From positions 86,004,206 through 86,068,205 of the forward strand of contig OZ026619.1 in assembly GCA_964020975.1 (NCBI GenBank): a DNA stretch of 64,000 bases, read 5' to 3'. A program made the position numbers and the translations under genes. Below, in pieces: positions 34,858 to 46,164 of this stretch (positions within the stretch are counted from its first letter, which is position 1; each line of letters begins with the position of its first letter). Origin of the DNA: Hermodice carunculata. Lineage: Eukaryota; Annelida; Polychaeta; Eunicida; Amphinomidae. The notes under the pieces were generated by a model. It had not been told where the DNA came from and did not search any database. It worked only from the letters and a program-made list of their open reading frames with translations.

Positions 34858-35545
34858 TCTGCACATAAAGTGCTGGAGGGTATTGTTGTTCCCTGCATCA
34901 TCCATCCATCTTGTCAATGTTACCACAATATATAAAAAAATATTCACTGTAGCTTTACCAAATTTTTTATCAGAGATGCAGCTTATAATGGACTAGGTTC
35001 CTTTTTAAAAACCAGCTTCCTCTGAATATTTTAAAACTTTTTCTGAAACTTTCAATCTATTTATTTGAAGGCTGTCTGAGTGGCATCAACCCTGATGACA
35101 CTAACGCAATATCTCAAAAAATATTCCCCTTAGCTTTACCAAATTTTTTTTCAGAGATGCACCTTATGATCAAAGCACAAGGGAATGACGTTATCATAAT
35201 AATTATCTCAACAAGGATGCATTGCAGCTTCACCAAATTATTATCAGAGATGCACATTATAATGGTCCGCATTGCTATAGAAAACCAGCTTCCTCTAATT
35301 ATTTTTAAATTTGTGAAACTTTTGAAGTATTATTTTGAAGGCCGTCTGAGTGGCACACAAGTGGCCAACTTGTTACCATAATACCTCAAGAAGGATTCAT
35401 CACAGCGTCATCAAATTTTGGTACAGTTACACTGTATTATGGCACTTGTGAAGTCTCAAAAAGAAAAGAAAATTGCAGAATTGAGGAAAAAAACATTGTG
35501 GGTGCCGAGAGTAATCCGTTCTCTGAACACTATTTTACATGCATG
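34858..35545 (+). repeat. GCCGTCTGAGTGG tandem-unit family, copy 2
   Basis: Starts AAAGTGCTGGAGGGTATTGT and has three units with ATCTCAAAAAATATTCCC, TTATAATGGACTAGGTTCC and AAGGCYGTCTGAGTGGC. It ends with GAAGTCTCAAAAAG, GCAGAATTGAGG and AGTAATCCGTTCTCTGAACA. The same 3' segment closes the 44.5-kb copy, so this uninterrupted copy best shows the family's extent (about 690 bp). Confidence 0.82.
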
Positions 35546-35629
35546 TACACATGTGCTATCCATATACATGGCTTTATTGGTATGCAGTTCATAATTGCCT
35601 TTCACTTTGTGTACTTTCCATTATTGTTT

Positions 35630-35772
35630 CCAGAGTGAGAAAATTCTGTCATGGGTGAACTTGTCTAGGGACAAATGCCCCTACCCTTTACATTTTATTC
35701 TTATGAATTTTCAGTTGTCCTGTATCAAATTTTACTTCTCCTAGACAATAGGACATGAATTTTCTCCTCTGG
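35630..35772. repeat. Inverted repeat, about 36-bp arms
   Basis: CCAGAGTGAGAAAATTC with CTTGTCTAGGGA faces TCTCCTAGACAATAGGACAT and GAATTTTCTCCTCTGG. Foldback or MITE-like. Confidence 0.65.
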
Positions 35773-35894
35773 TTTCTTTTCATTTGTGCGCTATCCATAA
35801 TTTTGTCTGTTCATTTTGTGTTATCCTACTTTGATGAAATACTTGCTTATAACCTGTTGGTGGGCTGAGTCTCAGCTGTGTTCAATCGGCTGTG

Positions 35895-36685
35895 TGCCTT
35901 GGCACTGTAAACCATTCAGTCAGCTGTTATTCAGTACTATTAACCATTGAGCTTGTTGTGTCCCAGCACAATTAACCATTTAGCTTGTTGTGTCCCAGTA
36001 CTATCAACCATTTAGCTTGCTGTGTCCCAGTACAATCAACCATTGAGCTCGTTTTGTCTCAGAACTAATAATCATTGAGCTTGTAGTACTGTCAACCATT
36101 TAGCTTGCTGTGTCCCAGTACAATCAACCATTGAGCTTGTTTTGTCCCAGAACTAATAGCCATTGAGCTTGTAGTACTGTCAACCATTTAGCTTGCTGTG
36201 TCCCAGTACAATCAACCATTGAGCTTGTTTTGTCCCAGAACTAATAGCCATTGAGCTTGTAGTACTGTCAACCATTTAGCTTGCTGTGTCCCAGTACAAT
36301 CAACCATTGAGCTTGTTTTGTCCCAGAACTAATAGCCATTGAGCTTGTAGTACTGTCAACCATTTAGCTTGCTGTGTCCCAGTAGTATTAACCATTGAGC
36401 TTGCTGTGTCCCAGTAGTATTAACCATTGAGCTTGTTTGTGTCCCAGCACTGTTAACCATTGAGCTTGTTTGTGTCCCAGCACTGTTAACCATTGAGCTT
36501 GTTTGTGTCCCAGCACTGTTAACCATTGAGCTTGTTTGTGTCCCAGCACTGTTAACCATTGAGCTTGTTTGTGTCCCAGCACTGTTAACCATTGAGCTTG
36601 TTGTGTTCCAGACCATTGAGCTGGTTGGGTCTCTGTACTGTTAACTATTCAACTGTTCGTGCCTCAGTATGTTAACCATTCAGTT
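35895..36685. repeat. 33-bp minisatellite with 88-bp higher-order block
   Basis: Units contain AACCATTGAGCTTGTTTGTG and TCCCAGCACTGTT. From 36448 to about 36600 the period is exactly 33 bp. Between 36091 and 36355 a three-part block repeats every 88 bp (GTCAACCATTTAGC at 36091, 36179, 36267 and 36355). Because 33 is a multiple of three, minus-strand frames stay open; they are not genes. Confidence 0.93.
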
Positions 36686-36689
36686 GGAT

Positions 36690-37195
36690 AGTACAGAAAA
36701 TCATGATCCACATTCATTAATTCCAAACCCAACAATGACAGCAAAGAGATTCCAGACTTGCCAAAACATCAACATTTCTTTTCCAATACCAATGTGAAGA
36801 AACAAATTTCTCTCCTGACTTGAGACAGGCAGTCACCCATAAAAGGCAACTGGTGGTTTTAAATCGATCCTCTCAACCTTAGAAATATTCATCATTAACT
36901 GCAGACACTAGTTCATTTCCAAAATGTATAGGCCTAACCACCAAAAACACAAATTTCATTACTTCTGCCAAAAATAAAAAGAGACCTGTTAGGCCTATCA
37001 CCTTTTAGTTCTTCCGACTTGTCAGTCACCTAAGTTTACAGCAAAAGAGTAAAGTAGGCTTACATCGTTTTTGTGATATTTATGAATCTGGAACATTACA
37101 AACACACTCTACCTCCACTATAACTATGAGTCGGAGAACGGATGTCTTTTAGTGCTGTTAGATTCCTTTGTCATTTGGTTGTGTCACAGCATTGT
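36690..37195. other. Unrecognised non-coding stretch
   Basis: No gene or element recognised. Confidence 0.35.
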
Positions 37196-37204
37196 CAATC
37201 ATTG

Positions 37205-37312
37205 AGAAGTGTACAGATGTAGACAGTAAACTGTTACATACAGATGTAGACACTAAGTTGTGTTACATACAGATGTAGACAGTGTCACGTATACGTGTCG
37301 ACAGTAAAGTGT
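37205..37312. repeat. Short tandem repeat, 30-36-bp unit
   Basis: ACAGATGTAGACAGTAAACTG and variants recur three or four times with TGTTACATAC between them. Confidence 0.7.
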
Positions 37313-37319
37313 GTTATAT

Positions 37320-38190
37320 TCCCCTGCCCATATCACCTTATACCATATATCTCCGTGCAAGTGAAAGCAATGTAACCTTATAATTAGCTACTGTGTTGTG
37401 TTGTATTAATGCGTCTCATTCTGTGAATGTGATAGGAGAGGCCAATTCTGTTGCTGTTACCATAGCAGCTCGAGACGGAAATACCACAGTGGAAACATAT
37501 CGGGTGTACATGTACATTTAAATGAACACTTTAGTATGTACGTGATTCAGACGCATGGCTTTGTTATGTGTACATTAATCCCGTGGCGATTACACAGTCA
37601 TTGAGGCTTTCAAGTACATTGGGATTTTTGATTTAATTCGCCTGTCTTTTTATAAACATTTTTGAGCCGTAACTCTAGTAAATGAAAACTTTAGATTATA
37701 ACTTTTACGTGTGGGCATTTTGGGTCAATTTGAGTCAGAAAAGACTTGTATGCTGCTGAAATAGACCAAATATCTGTGATTGAGAACAAAAACGTTATTC
37801 AAAATGCTGAAATTGAGGCTGTTTACATTTTATGTTTAAACTTGTTTGAAAGTAAAATGAAATTTAAACACTGACCATGTAGTTATCCTATGTGGCTACA
37901 TGTACTTTAAATTTGAAGTGCAGTTAAGAGTACATGTATAAATATAATATTGCAAAGCTGAATTCTGCACGAAACTTGATAAGTCTTGGCAAAACACACA
38001 ATGTGTTTACCGACACAGACAAAACCTGTACGAATATGCTTATAAGTCTGAATTGAATTTGTTTATGTCTAATACCTTTTATTTCTGAATCATTGCATCT
38101 TAACAATTAAAATCTGGGGACAGATGAGAGACAGTTCCCTGGAAATAGCATTCTTATAATTCCTGTCCTTATCTGTCATACTTTAAAAGC
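37320..38190. other. Unrecognised non-coding stretch
   Basis: Only short frames, no repeat ends. Confidence 0.35.
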
Positions 38191-38194
38191 AGAT

Positions 38195-38421
38195 TGGCCA
38201 AAGTAGAGGGAGGTCAAATGCTCTCTGCCTGGATGTGTTTGACTGATTCCAATAGTAATGAAACATGGGAGGAATGAAAGTTGTAGTTGAAATCTATCAA
38301 CATGATATACCCAAGTCCAGCAGCTTTTCTTGGTGCGAGCTGGGTGCTTATAACCAAATAAATACCAAGGAAAGTTGCTGACTCCTTTTTTAGCTCCAGC
38401 TATAATTCAAGGGGGAAAGGG
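38195..38421. mobile_element. TTAA MITE, family 1, left end worn
   Basis: GGAGGTCAAATGCTCTCTGC, CCAGCAGCTTTTCTTGGTGC and the right end ATTCAAGGGGGAAAGGG followed by TTGA. The palindrome has diverged. Confidence 0.7.
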
Positions 38422-38455
38422 TTGAACAATAGAAATTGCGTCCATCCGTTATTAA

Positions 38456-39105
38456 TTATGTCTCCTTGAGTACCCCTGGGGGGAACATATTGTTTTTGAA
38501 TCCATTTCTTCTGCTTCTTCTTTTAATCTTTTAACACATCAACATGAATACGATAACTCCCAAGTTTTTATAGCTAAGGGTTTCATATTGCACAAGATTA
38601 TAGTCCTCTATAATGGCTGAGTCAGGTTAAAAGATGGGTGACCTTGACCCCATTTCCAAGGTCTCCGAACTATATATTACATGTAAGTGAATTTGGTTTG
38701 TGAACCATAACTTGAGAATTTTTTAGCTAGGGCTTTCATATTGCACAGGATGATAGTTCTATAGAAGGGCTTAATCAAGTTTGAAGTGGTTTGACTTTGA
38801 TCCCATTTCAAGGTCACAGAGCCACTTAAGTGAAATCTTTGACTCATAGACACACGCAAGATAACTCCAGAAGTTCTGGTGGTAGGGCTTTCATAGTGAA
38901 CAAGATTTTAGTCCATTAGGGCTCAATCAAGTTCAAAGATGCATGACCTTAACTGCATTCCCAAGGTCACTGAGACCACATTCTTATTTGTGGGTCACTA
39001 CCATCATTAGTACAAGAAATTTGTAAGATTTGTAAGGGCGGCAACTGGTAAAGGCAGGCAGGGAAGCATTCGATTTTCTGTTTGAAAATGAGCCTGTTCT
39101 ATAGT
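38456..39105 (+). mobile_element. Helentron-like element with about 150-bp units
   Basis: The left end TATGTCTCCTTGAG faces GGGGGAACATA. The right end has ATTTTC and GAAAAT (6-bp hairpin, 39073-39089) followed by CTGTTCTATAG. This matches the right end of the 18.7-kb element, GATTTTCTGTTGGAAAATC followed by CTGTTCTAG. Three to four units carry TTTCATATTGCACARGATKA, GACCTTGA and AAGGTCAC. The subterminal inverted arm at the right is worn. Confidence 0.68.
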
Positions 39106-39109
39106 TTTG

Positions 39110-40370
39110 TTCTGGTTTCTTGCATGGCGGTTTGCCATACAGCTGAGCACATTGTGAGAGTGGAGCTTTTTGTGTAAATTGTCAACATTCCTGGGCATTT
39201 TTGGGGGGGGGAGCTACCATCTGAAGCATGTTATGTGACATGTCAGTGGTAGCATCTGAAGCAGGTATGGCATCTTGGCTTAACCTGAGGAAGTTTCACC
39301 TATGGTTTTCCCAGCTGATGATTGGTGTAATCTCCGTGCAAATCTCCGCATAATTTCTAAACAAGAAATATGACATTAGACTGTTATTTTTATTCATCCA
39401 TCAGAGTAAGCCCTCCTTTCTTGTACTTCTCAAACAATGAAAAACATAAAAATATGAAGACATTATTGACTCGATCAATAAGACAGGCACTATTGGAGAG
39501 CAAAGCAATTGATACATGGGTGTTGATTCTAACACAGAGAACACACCCAGGGCCACCCTGACATCGATAAGATGTCCACAGTGGAGCGCCCAAGCTTGTC
39601 ATGACCATCGGCAATCAATCTTGGGCATATATTAGGATTTACCTGTGATATCTTCAAAGCCTCTGCTCACAGCATGATTATGCCATTGATTGGGTGAGGC
39701 CTGTCATTTCGCAACTCGCTTGTTACCTTTGTGTGAGTGCAAACATAGACTTGTGGAAAATTTACAATTTCCCTTCAAAAAGCGCGCCTACAAAAAAAAA
39801 ATCCCAAAGCAGGAATTCTTAAATCTATATCAATGTCGATGTGCATATGTTAAAATTTATCCATTGTAGTTGATTTGCCCCAATGTCATTTATTGACGGA
39901 CATAGCTAGATGGAAAACAGTGGGATTTAATCAAAGTGGTTCAAAGCTTGCCGAGGGAAAATAATAGATTCTAAGACCATGTTTTTTCTTGATATGTGTG
40001 ATAACAAAAGGATCCAGCAGTTTGTCCCCAACTATTTGTAATTCTCAGAAACTAATGTGCTAGATGTCTTTCCTGTACAATGAATATTCTCTTATATTTT
40101 AACTGCAGACCACCGTCTGATTTTCATCATGTACCTGTATGCAATGATAGCTATTATAGTGTAAGTGTTGATGGTTGCCATGGCTATGCCTATGTACACA
40201 GATTTATACTGGGATCTATATTAATGCCATATCAAGGCCTCAAACATTGTGATGTGATGGCTACCTATTAAGGACCAATTATTATTTTTCAGACTGATAC
40301 GGCCTTTTTTCACTAAATTATGTGTTGAACCTATTTTGTTATTAAAAACTGACTGTGTGAGATAAACATA
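39110..40370. other. Unrecognised non-coding stretch
   Basis: Contains a G-run near 39203. No gene or element recognised. Confidence 0.35.
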
Positions 40371-40373
40371 TAT

Positions 40374-40582
40374 CTCCTTCAGTGCCGTGTTTTGAACTGA
40401 GTCAACAGCTTTCCTTGGTGTGCTTTGGGTGTATTGTGCCCAAAGAGTGCCAAAGAAAGCTGTTGACCTAGACTGGTATACTCTATCTAACTACAGGCAT
40501 GCTGGTACGTAATTGAATGAAAGGTCTTTTTACAAGGAATATGACTCTATTGCATGTTTATTATAATTCAGAGCAGTTTGTT
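40374..40582. mobile_element. TTAA MITE, family 2, right end missing
   Basis: TCCTTCAGTGCCGTGTTTTG starts it. The AACAGCTTTCCTTGG/CAAAGAAAGCTGTT pair and AATGAAAGGTCTTTTTACAA follow in family order. It stops where a second family-2 element begins at a shared TTAA (40583-40586). Confidence 0.7.
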
Positions 40583-40586
40583 TTAA

Positions 40587-40676
40587 CTCTTTCAGTGCCA
40601 ATTTTGGACCGAGTCGACAGCTTTTCTCAGGACGCATTGGGCACTTCCACTTTAGTGGCAGTTGGCACTGAAAGAG
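40587..40676. mobile_element. TTAA MITE, family 2, 90-bp deletion form
   Basis: Flanked by TTAA on both sides. Starts CTCTTTCAGTGCCAATTTTG and ends GTTGGCACTGAAAGAG, which are clean inverted repeats. Only CGACAGCTTTTCTCAGG of the palindrome remains. Confidence 0.85.
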
Positions 40677-40852
40677 TTAAAGTTGTTGAAAGACACAAAG
40701 TCACGAGTTTTCATTCATGTAGACATCCATTTAATATAATTATGTTTATATGCTTTTGCTCCAGTGATGAAATGAACAAAACGAAATGTGAAGGATGATA
40801 AAGTGAATTAATTTTGCAACATGATATTGTTTAAATCACACGGCAATGAAAC

Positions 40853-41045
40853 TTCAATCTTTCTGTGCCAACTGGTAGACTCTGTCCAACCTTTGTTCAG
40901 TATGCTTTAATTGTACTCATTTAAGTGCACAAACAACTGTTGACCTGGGCCATTCTTTTCATCTGCGCAGCTACGGCCGTGCTGGTACTCCAGTGAAACA
41001 TCTGTGTATCAGGAATTTGAATCTGCAATCATTTTAAAAGCTCAG
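40853..41045. mobile_element. TTAA MITE, family 2, eroded
   Basis: ATCTTTCTGTGCCAACTGGT, ACAACTGTTGACCTGGGCCA and GCTGGTACTCCAGTGAAACA follow family order. The right end is lost at a TA microsatellite. Confidence 0.55.
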
Positions 41046-41060
41046 ATGAACACATTAATC

Positions 41061-41062
<2 letters not shown>

Positions 41063-41102
<40 letters not shown>
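41063..41102. repeat. (TA)n microsatellite
   Basis: About 20 TA units, 17 bp before a TA-flanked MITE. Confidence 0.95.
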
Positions 41103-41107
<5 letters not shown>

Positions 41108-41120
41108 GTTTGTATATATA

Positions 41121-41291
41121 CAGTGAAACCTGTTTTGAGAGACCACTGTGAGGAAAGAGACCACCTGCCTTTTCAGACCATGTTTACCGTGTCCCCTTTC
41201 CTATCCTTTCCATGTCATTGCACAGCCTTATGTGACTACTTTTTGGCCTGTCCCGGGGGGGGGGGGGGTCTCTCAAAACAGGTTTTTACTG
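41121..41291. mobile_element. TA-flanked MITE, CAGTGAAACC family, 171 bp
   Basis: Starts CAGTGAAACCTGTTTTGAGA and ends TCTCAAAACAGGTTTTTACTG between TA dinucleotides; the ends are strong inverted repeats. A G-run of about 14 lies near the right end. Confidence 0.85.
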
Positions 41292-41294
41292 TAT

Positions 41295-42145
41295 ATATGC
41301 ATGTATATGTGCAGATAGGCAAATTATTGGGCCTGCCCTCCTTTGTAATACCTGCTATATACTCCAGATGGAGCAGTCATGCAGTGAAGGTTATATAAAT
41401 ATTTACTGTTGTCTTGAAGAGTTAAACTGGAACCCGACTGCGGGGCATACTCAGTCTGTCTTGCAAATATCCCAAGTGTGACTTTTGTATGGGACCATAC
41501 TTTTTGGAAGTGTGAGAAAATTGTGCATCTTAATAACATCGACTCTTGACACGCAGTCAGGATATTACTTTACTCACAAAACAGGCAGCTGGGTTTTTTT
41601 TTCAAGTCTTCATATTATGTGTCTCTGAAAGGCAGTAAAAATGCCAATCCGGGAGTTGAAGCATTTTTAAGCGGAAGTCAAATTTGACGAGCCATTGCAG
41701 GGTTTTGGTGACTTTAACTTTCAATTATTGTGTTATTTGCTGGCTGTGCTGTATTCAGGGTGATTTTGTGTGAAAAGGCTCCCATATCACATTATAACCG
41801 GTAAATGAAATTAAATAAAAAGTAGACAAATAACAACTAAAGACATAACCGTGGCAATCAAATTGTCCTGTTGATTGGTAGGCATGAGAAGCATGCTAAA
41901 GGTGACTCTCATTAGGTGGTGTATGTTATAGATGTTTAATGTAAAGAAAAACTGCCTACTAAATTAGGAAGCTGCATGTTCTAATGTGGAGGGTTGTGAT
42001 TGCAGTCCTGCCCAGTACAGACTCCAAGCCTCAGTATTGTAAACATGTAAACGTGATGAATTACAACAGGAGTTACAGAGGCCTATACTCCTGTTTAAAA
42101 AAAAGAGAGCACTACTATTTGTATGGCATTTGGACATACATGTAA
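41295..42145. other. Unrecognised non-coding stretch
   Basis: No gene or element recognised. Confidence 0.35.
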
Positions 42146-42149
42146 TGTA

Positions 42150-42508
42150 GAGGGTAAGCGTCAGGATTGTGTAGCATGGTCTGGGATAGCGATTCGTTTA
42201 GTGCTTCTTTTGGGATAGTGCTAGGCGTGTCTTGGTGGGATTAGTGGGGATTGTTCCCTCCAGTTTCTAAAGGCAGACCACTAAACTTCTTGGGCATACT
42301 GTGGAGCTCCATGCCAGGTACAATAATCGCCACATTCTGAACTTTATTCAGTTTCCACAACAATCTTTTGCGGTGCACCCAATCAAGTATGAACTAGTGT
42401 TCCATGACCACATTGCATTTAATTACAGTAGTGCATGTAGTTTGATATGAAACATATTGATCATACTACATGTTAAATCAATTGAAATGTTCACTCTCTC
42501 TCTCTTTT
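42150..42508 (+). repeat. Second copy of the CT-tailed dispersed repeat
   Basis: Diverged copy of 31028-31383, ending TTGAAATGTTCACTCTCTCTCTCT. The CT tail is only about six units here against about 98 in the other copy. Confidence 0.75.
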
Positions 42509-42699
42509 ATTAGTAGGAGTATATTATAGAAACATGGGGTTATGTTATTGTCTGCGCTTGTCATTTTGATGATTATTATTCAGCTCTTGATTGATTTACA
42601 ATTTAGCATCCCCCCACAAAAACAAAAACAAAAAACAAAAAAAACCAGCAGACTTATATTGCTGACATGCCGGTGTCCTCAGCTATTTTCAGCATCTGA

Positions 42700-42905
42700 A
42701 CCTTTTTAAAAACCAATGCGAGGGCGTGGTCTAATGTTGTCTGCTTCAGTGTTTTTGACTAACCTCAACAGTAATGAAGACAGTTTAAGCAGGAATTGTC
42801 CATGTAAATGAGACCTACATGTGGCACAAGAACCTATGAAAGTTGTTAGTTACATGTAAGTTGTTGACTCAGTCTTAAACTCTGTCTCAGTTCAAGGGGA
42901 TTAAC
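42700..42905. mobile_element. TTAA MITE, family 1, heavily eroded
   Basis: GTTGTCTGCTTCAGTGTTTT, TGACTAACCTCAACAGTAAT and AGTTGTTGACTCAGTCTTA with TTCAAGGGGATTAA at the right. The palindrome is barely visible. Confidence 0.5.
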
Positions 42906-42929
42906 TCAGTCTTGAGCTAGGTCTTAATT

Positions 42930-43300
42930 ATGCCCCCTCCTACTGGAGGAAGGGCATATAGTAATCACTTTTTCTGTCCGCACGTCCATGCATCCTTCCA
43001 CTATTCGTGTCCAAGTTATGAGTCTCTTGTTCTTCAATGTAGATTAATGAACTTTACATACAGGTGCATCTGGACATAAGGGTACCAAAAGTGGGTCCCT
43101 AGGTCAAGTGTCTGGGTCGCCGTGAGATATCCTTATAAAATGGTGTCTGGGATATAATTCCTTTGCATTTAAGTTAGTTTAATGAAACTTCATGCACACA
43201 TATATCTTGATCTAAAGGTGGGTCCTGAAACAAAAGTAGGCCACTAGGTCAAGTATGTGGGTCATGGTGATAGCCTATATTTATTGACTACAGTCACTCC
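42930..43300 (+). mobile_element. Hairpin-ended element, left part (TATGCCCC type)
   Basis: TATGCCCCCTCCTACTGGAG forms a hairpin with GGAGGAAGGGCATA (42930-42958). Two units about 150 bp apart follow (TGGGTCCCTAGGTCAAGTGT and TAGGCCACTAGGTCAAGTAT). No right end found. Confidence 0.5.
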
Positions 43301-43304
43301 AAAA

Positions 43305-43985
43305 TGAGACTTGTGATTAGCAAGGTTATAATATAAATGAGATGAAGTGGCATGCATCCAGCAATCTCTGATTGCATTTTATTTCAAGTTGGAAAGATAG
43401 GAGTCATTTTCAGTGGCCAGAAATGAAAACAAAAAGGATTTAGTTGCTGGGCAATGAGCTGAGAATGCATCGAAGTTCAATCTCTTAACTTTATTCTGTC
43501 CAAAAGTTAAAGGATTCATTACATTGATCACTGGGAATATTCACAATGACATTGCGATTGAAGAAATTCTGCTCCCAATATAGGGCATTGTGGCATTTGT
43601 GAACAGGTCTATACCAGCAATTTTGAGTGTGTTATGCAGGGAAGGTGGCTCTCATGAAAGATATTTGTTTGACCATGGGTCAATATGGTATTCCATAATT
43701 CTCATTTGCTGTAGCTGCAGGAGTCCTCTAAGATGACGTTTCCTCAACCATACAGGTGAAGCAGTCCACAATGGAGGTTCACTTGTCACATTGTGGTGTC
43801 CTGTTGAGCCACACAGTTACTGTGTGCTGCATAATGGGACTTTGGGGGAATGAAGGTTTGCATTTTTCATGTGTGTCCTACCTAGAGATTTTGTCTCGTC
43901 TGTCTGCAGTCAGTTACCCCTTAATCTGGTAAAGATCTCTGCTGATATTTCATGGGGGCCTCGGCGATTCCCTTATTACACCTTT
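43305..43985. other. Unrecognised non-coding stretch
   Basis: No gene or element recognised. Confidence 0.35.
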
Positions 43986-43989
43986 CTGA

Positions 43990-44455
43990 GCTCGTCTTTG
44001 GCACTTAAGACAGACGTACGACTGTATGTAGGGGACATGTCTGTCCGTCCCTCTGTGCTCCTGCCTGAAAATGCTTGTTTAAGTGGTATTTCCTGTACTG
44101 TATTGTACATACAAAGTTGGTGTGTGGATGCTACTTGGGACATGAGTCTGTTGTGTACCAAAATTAGGTCACTGTTAGCTTGACCTTTGACTCTCAGTCT
44201 GTCATAGGAAATGCTTGTGGTGCTATATAGGTTTGCGCGTTGTTGACCTTCCATCCTTCCTCCCATCATCCCTCCATCTGTTCATCCTTCTGTTAGTCCA
44301 TCCTTCCAAGAAAGCTAGCTTGTACAGGTCTTATTTCCATTACTCCTATACCTACCAACTTTGCTCTCAAGAGTAAAAAGGTATCACACACCAAAATTGG
44401 CAAACTGAGACCTTGAACTTGATCTTTGACCCCTGTAAAGTTTTTACCCTTGGCG
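43990..44455 (+). repeat. Old repeat resembling 49.18-49.44 kb
   Basis: AAGTTGGTGTGTGGATGCTA, CTTGGGACATGAGTCTGTTG and ATGCTTGTGGTGCTATA match the order of AAGTTGGTGTGTGCATGCTA, CTTGGGATAGTGGTGTGTCA and ACGCTTGTCTGGGCAAT near 49270-49380. CTGTCCGTCCCTCTG and CATCCTTCCTCCC stretches suit a hairpin-ended element interior. Confidence 0.5.
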
Positions 44456-44457
44456 CT

Positions 44458-45525
44458 TAAAGTGCCAGAGGGTATTGTCGCCCCTGTGCCATCCGCCCTT
44501 CTTGTTGACATTACTGCAATATCTCAAAAAATATTCACAGTAGGTGTACCAAATTTTTGTCACTGAAGGAGCTTATAATGGACTAGGTTCCTATCAAAAA
44601 CCAGCTTGCTCTAAATATTTTAAAAACTTTTTATGAAACTTTGAATGTATTTATTTGAAGGCCGTCTGAGTGCCATCAAGCCTGACGACTTTACCATGAT
44701 ATCTCAAAAACTACTGACCACAGCTATACCAAACTGTTGTCACAAATGCATCTTATGATGGACCAGGTTCCTATGGAAAACCAACTTCCTCTTTGTATTC
44801 ATAAACCTTTTATGAAACTTTAAAGTATTTATGGTCCAGGCCATCTGAGTGGTGCACAAGGGATCAATGTTACATGTACCATAATATCTCAACAAGGATG
44901 CAATGCAGCTTCACCAAATTTTTTTGGTTTAAACATATTTTATTAACACAATTGGCCGACAGGCTCACCAGCCTATATGAGGGCCTCTTGTACAAAGAAG
45001 ACAAGACTTCATAGATATTCTAAACACCAATTCACAGATAGGTCATGCACAGGACCACAAATATGAAAGCAGAAGGGAAAAGAAGTGATGCGTGAGCATT
45101 GGTGCAAATAGAAGGAGTCGTACTCCATGAACACAGTTACCAAAATAGGATCACGTTTTAAATCTGCCAGATAATTTTATGCACTTATGTACTGCTTCAA
45201 AAAATTTTTTTTTCACTGATGCACATTATTGCGAACCACATTCTATTAAAAACCAACTTCCTCTTATTATTTTTAAACTTGTTATGAAACTTTTGAAGTA
45301 AATATTTGATGGCCATCTGAATGACACACAGTACAGTGGTCTCTGTCACCACAACTTGCCCCAAGAACACGTCCAAAAGTGCTCTTTCATTTCACAGACA
45401 ACAATATATAATACAGAAATTCTATGTAAAGCATTCTACTGTGAAGTCTTTAAAAAAAAAAAAAAAAAGCAGAATTGAGGGAGCCTAGGGTAATCCTTTC
45501 TCTGAACGCTATTTTTGTTTGTTAC
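44458..45525 (+). repeat. GCCGTCTGAGTGG tandem-unit family, copy 3
   Basis: Starts AAAGTGCCAGAGGGTATTGT, contains three units and closes with GCAGAATTGAGGGAGCC and GGTAATCCTTTCTCTGAACG. A retroposon-like insert of about 270 bp interrupts the third unit. Confidence 0.8.
44928..45200 (-). mobile_element. 5'-truncated retroposon, minus strand
   Basis: Read on the minus strand it ends AATTGTGTTAATAAAATATG, TTTAAACC and then an A-run, so it has a polyadenylation signal and tail. AAATTTTTTT lies on the left and AAAAAATTTTTTTTT on the right, fitting a target-site duplication. It splits a repeat unit that continues on both sides. A truncated LINE or a SINE; no coding frame is left to decide. Confidence 0.6.
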
Positions 45526-45529
45526 GGGA

Positions 45530-45952
45530 AATGTTTCCTGTACTGTAACACATGCATGTATAACTACCAAATTTGGTGTCTGGACACCTCATCAAGATAG
45601 GAATGAATAGGTTCTCTAGTGGGGGACTATGTATTGCTATGCAGTACTTGATCTTGTTTGATTGGCCATGATTTTAAAATGTCCAGTAGGTTTTCAAAGC
45701 TGGATATTTGTATGCACAGGTGTACATGCCAGTCATACATGTAGGAACAGCTCTAGCTGAACTTTGTAGCAGTCTCTACAATGTGAACTTGCCTGCCATT
45801 TGTCTAAAGTTATGATTAAATCCACTAAACAGCTTATATGTGCTTGCCTGTCATTGGTCAAATATTTCTGTGGTAGCCAATCATTCTTACATATTTCTCC
45901 AATGATCTGTAATATCACAGGCACAGATAGTAGTTCATGTATTGAATAAAAA

Positions 45953-45955
<3 letters not shown>
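45530..45955. other. Unrecognised non-coding stretch
   Basis: No gene or element recognised. Confidence 0.3.

Positions 45956-45956
<1 letters not shown>

Positions 45957-45997
<41 letters not shown>
45957..45997. repeat. (TA)n microsatellite
   Basis: About 20 TA units that end within four bases of a MITE. Confidence 0.95.
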
Positions 45998-45999
<2 letters not shown>

Positions 46000-46002
<3 letters not shown>

Positions 46003-46161
46003 TAAAACCTGTCCAAGTGGGCACCTCTGCTAAGTGGGCACCTGTGTTTAGTGGGCACTGCTGCCTGGCCCAGTTCCCTATACTTCCCATGTTAATGGAG
46101 CTGCGCTAAGTGTACACTTTTGCCTGGTCCCAAGGGCACCCACTTGACACAGGTTTTACTG
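46000..46161. mobile_element. TA-MITE, AGTGGGCACC family, 162 bp
   Basis: Starts CAGTAAAACCTGTCCAAGTG and ends CACTTGACACAGGTTTTACTG, a nearly perfect inverted pair. TATATA follows on the right and CA after TATA on the left. Internal AAGTGGGCACCT motifs repeat three times. Confidence 0.85.
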
Positions 46162-46164
46162 TAT

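Noticed and set aside
36356-36616. MVNSAGTQTSS-repeat protein
   Set aside because: 33-bp minisatellite translation, with a second minus-strand frame equally open.
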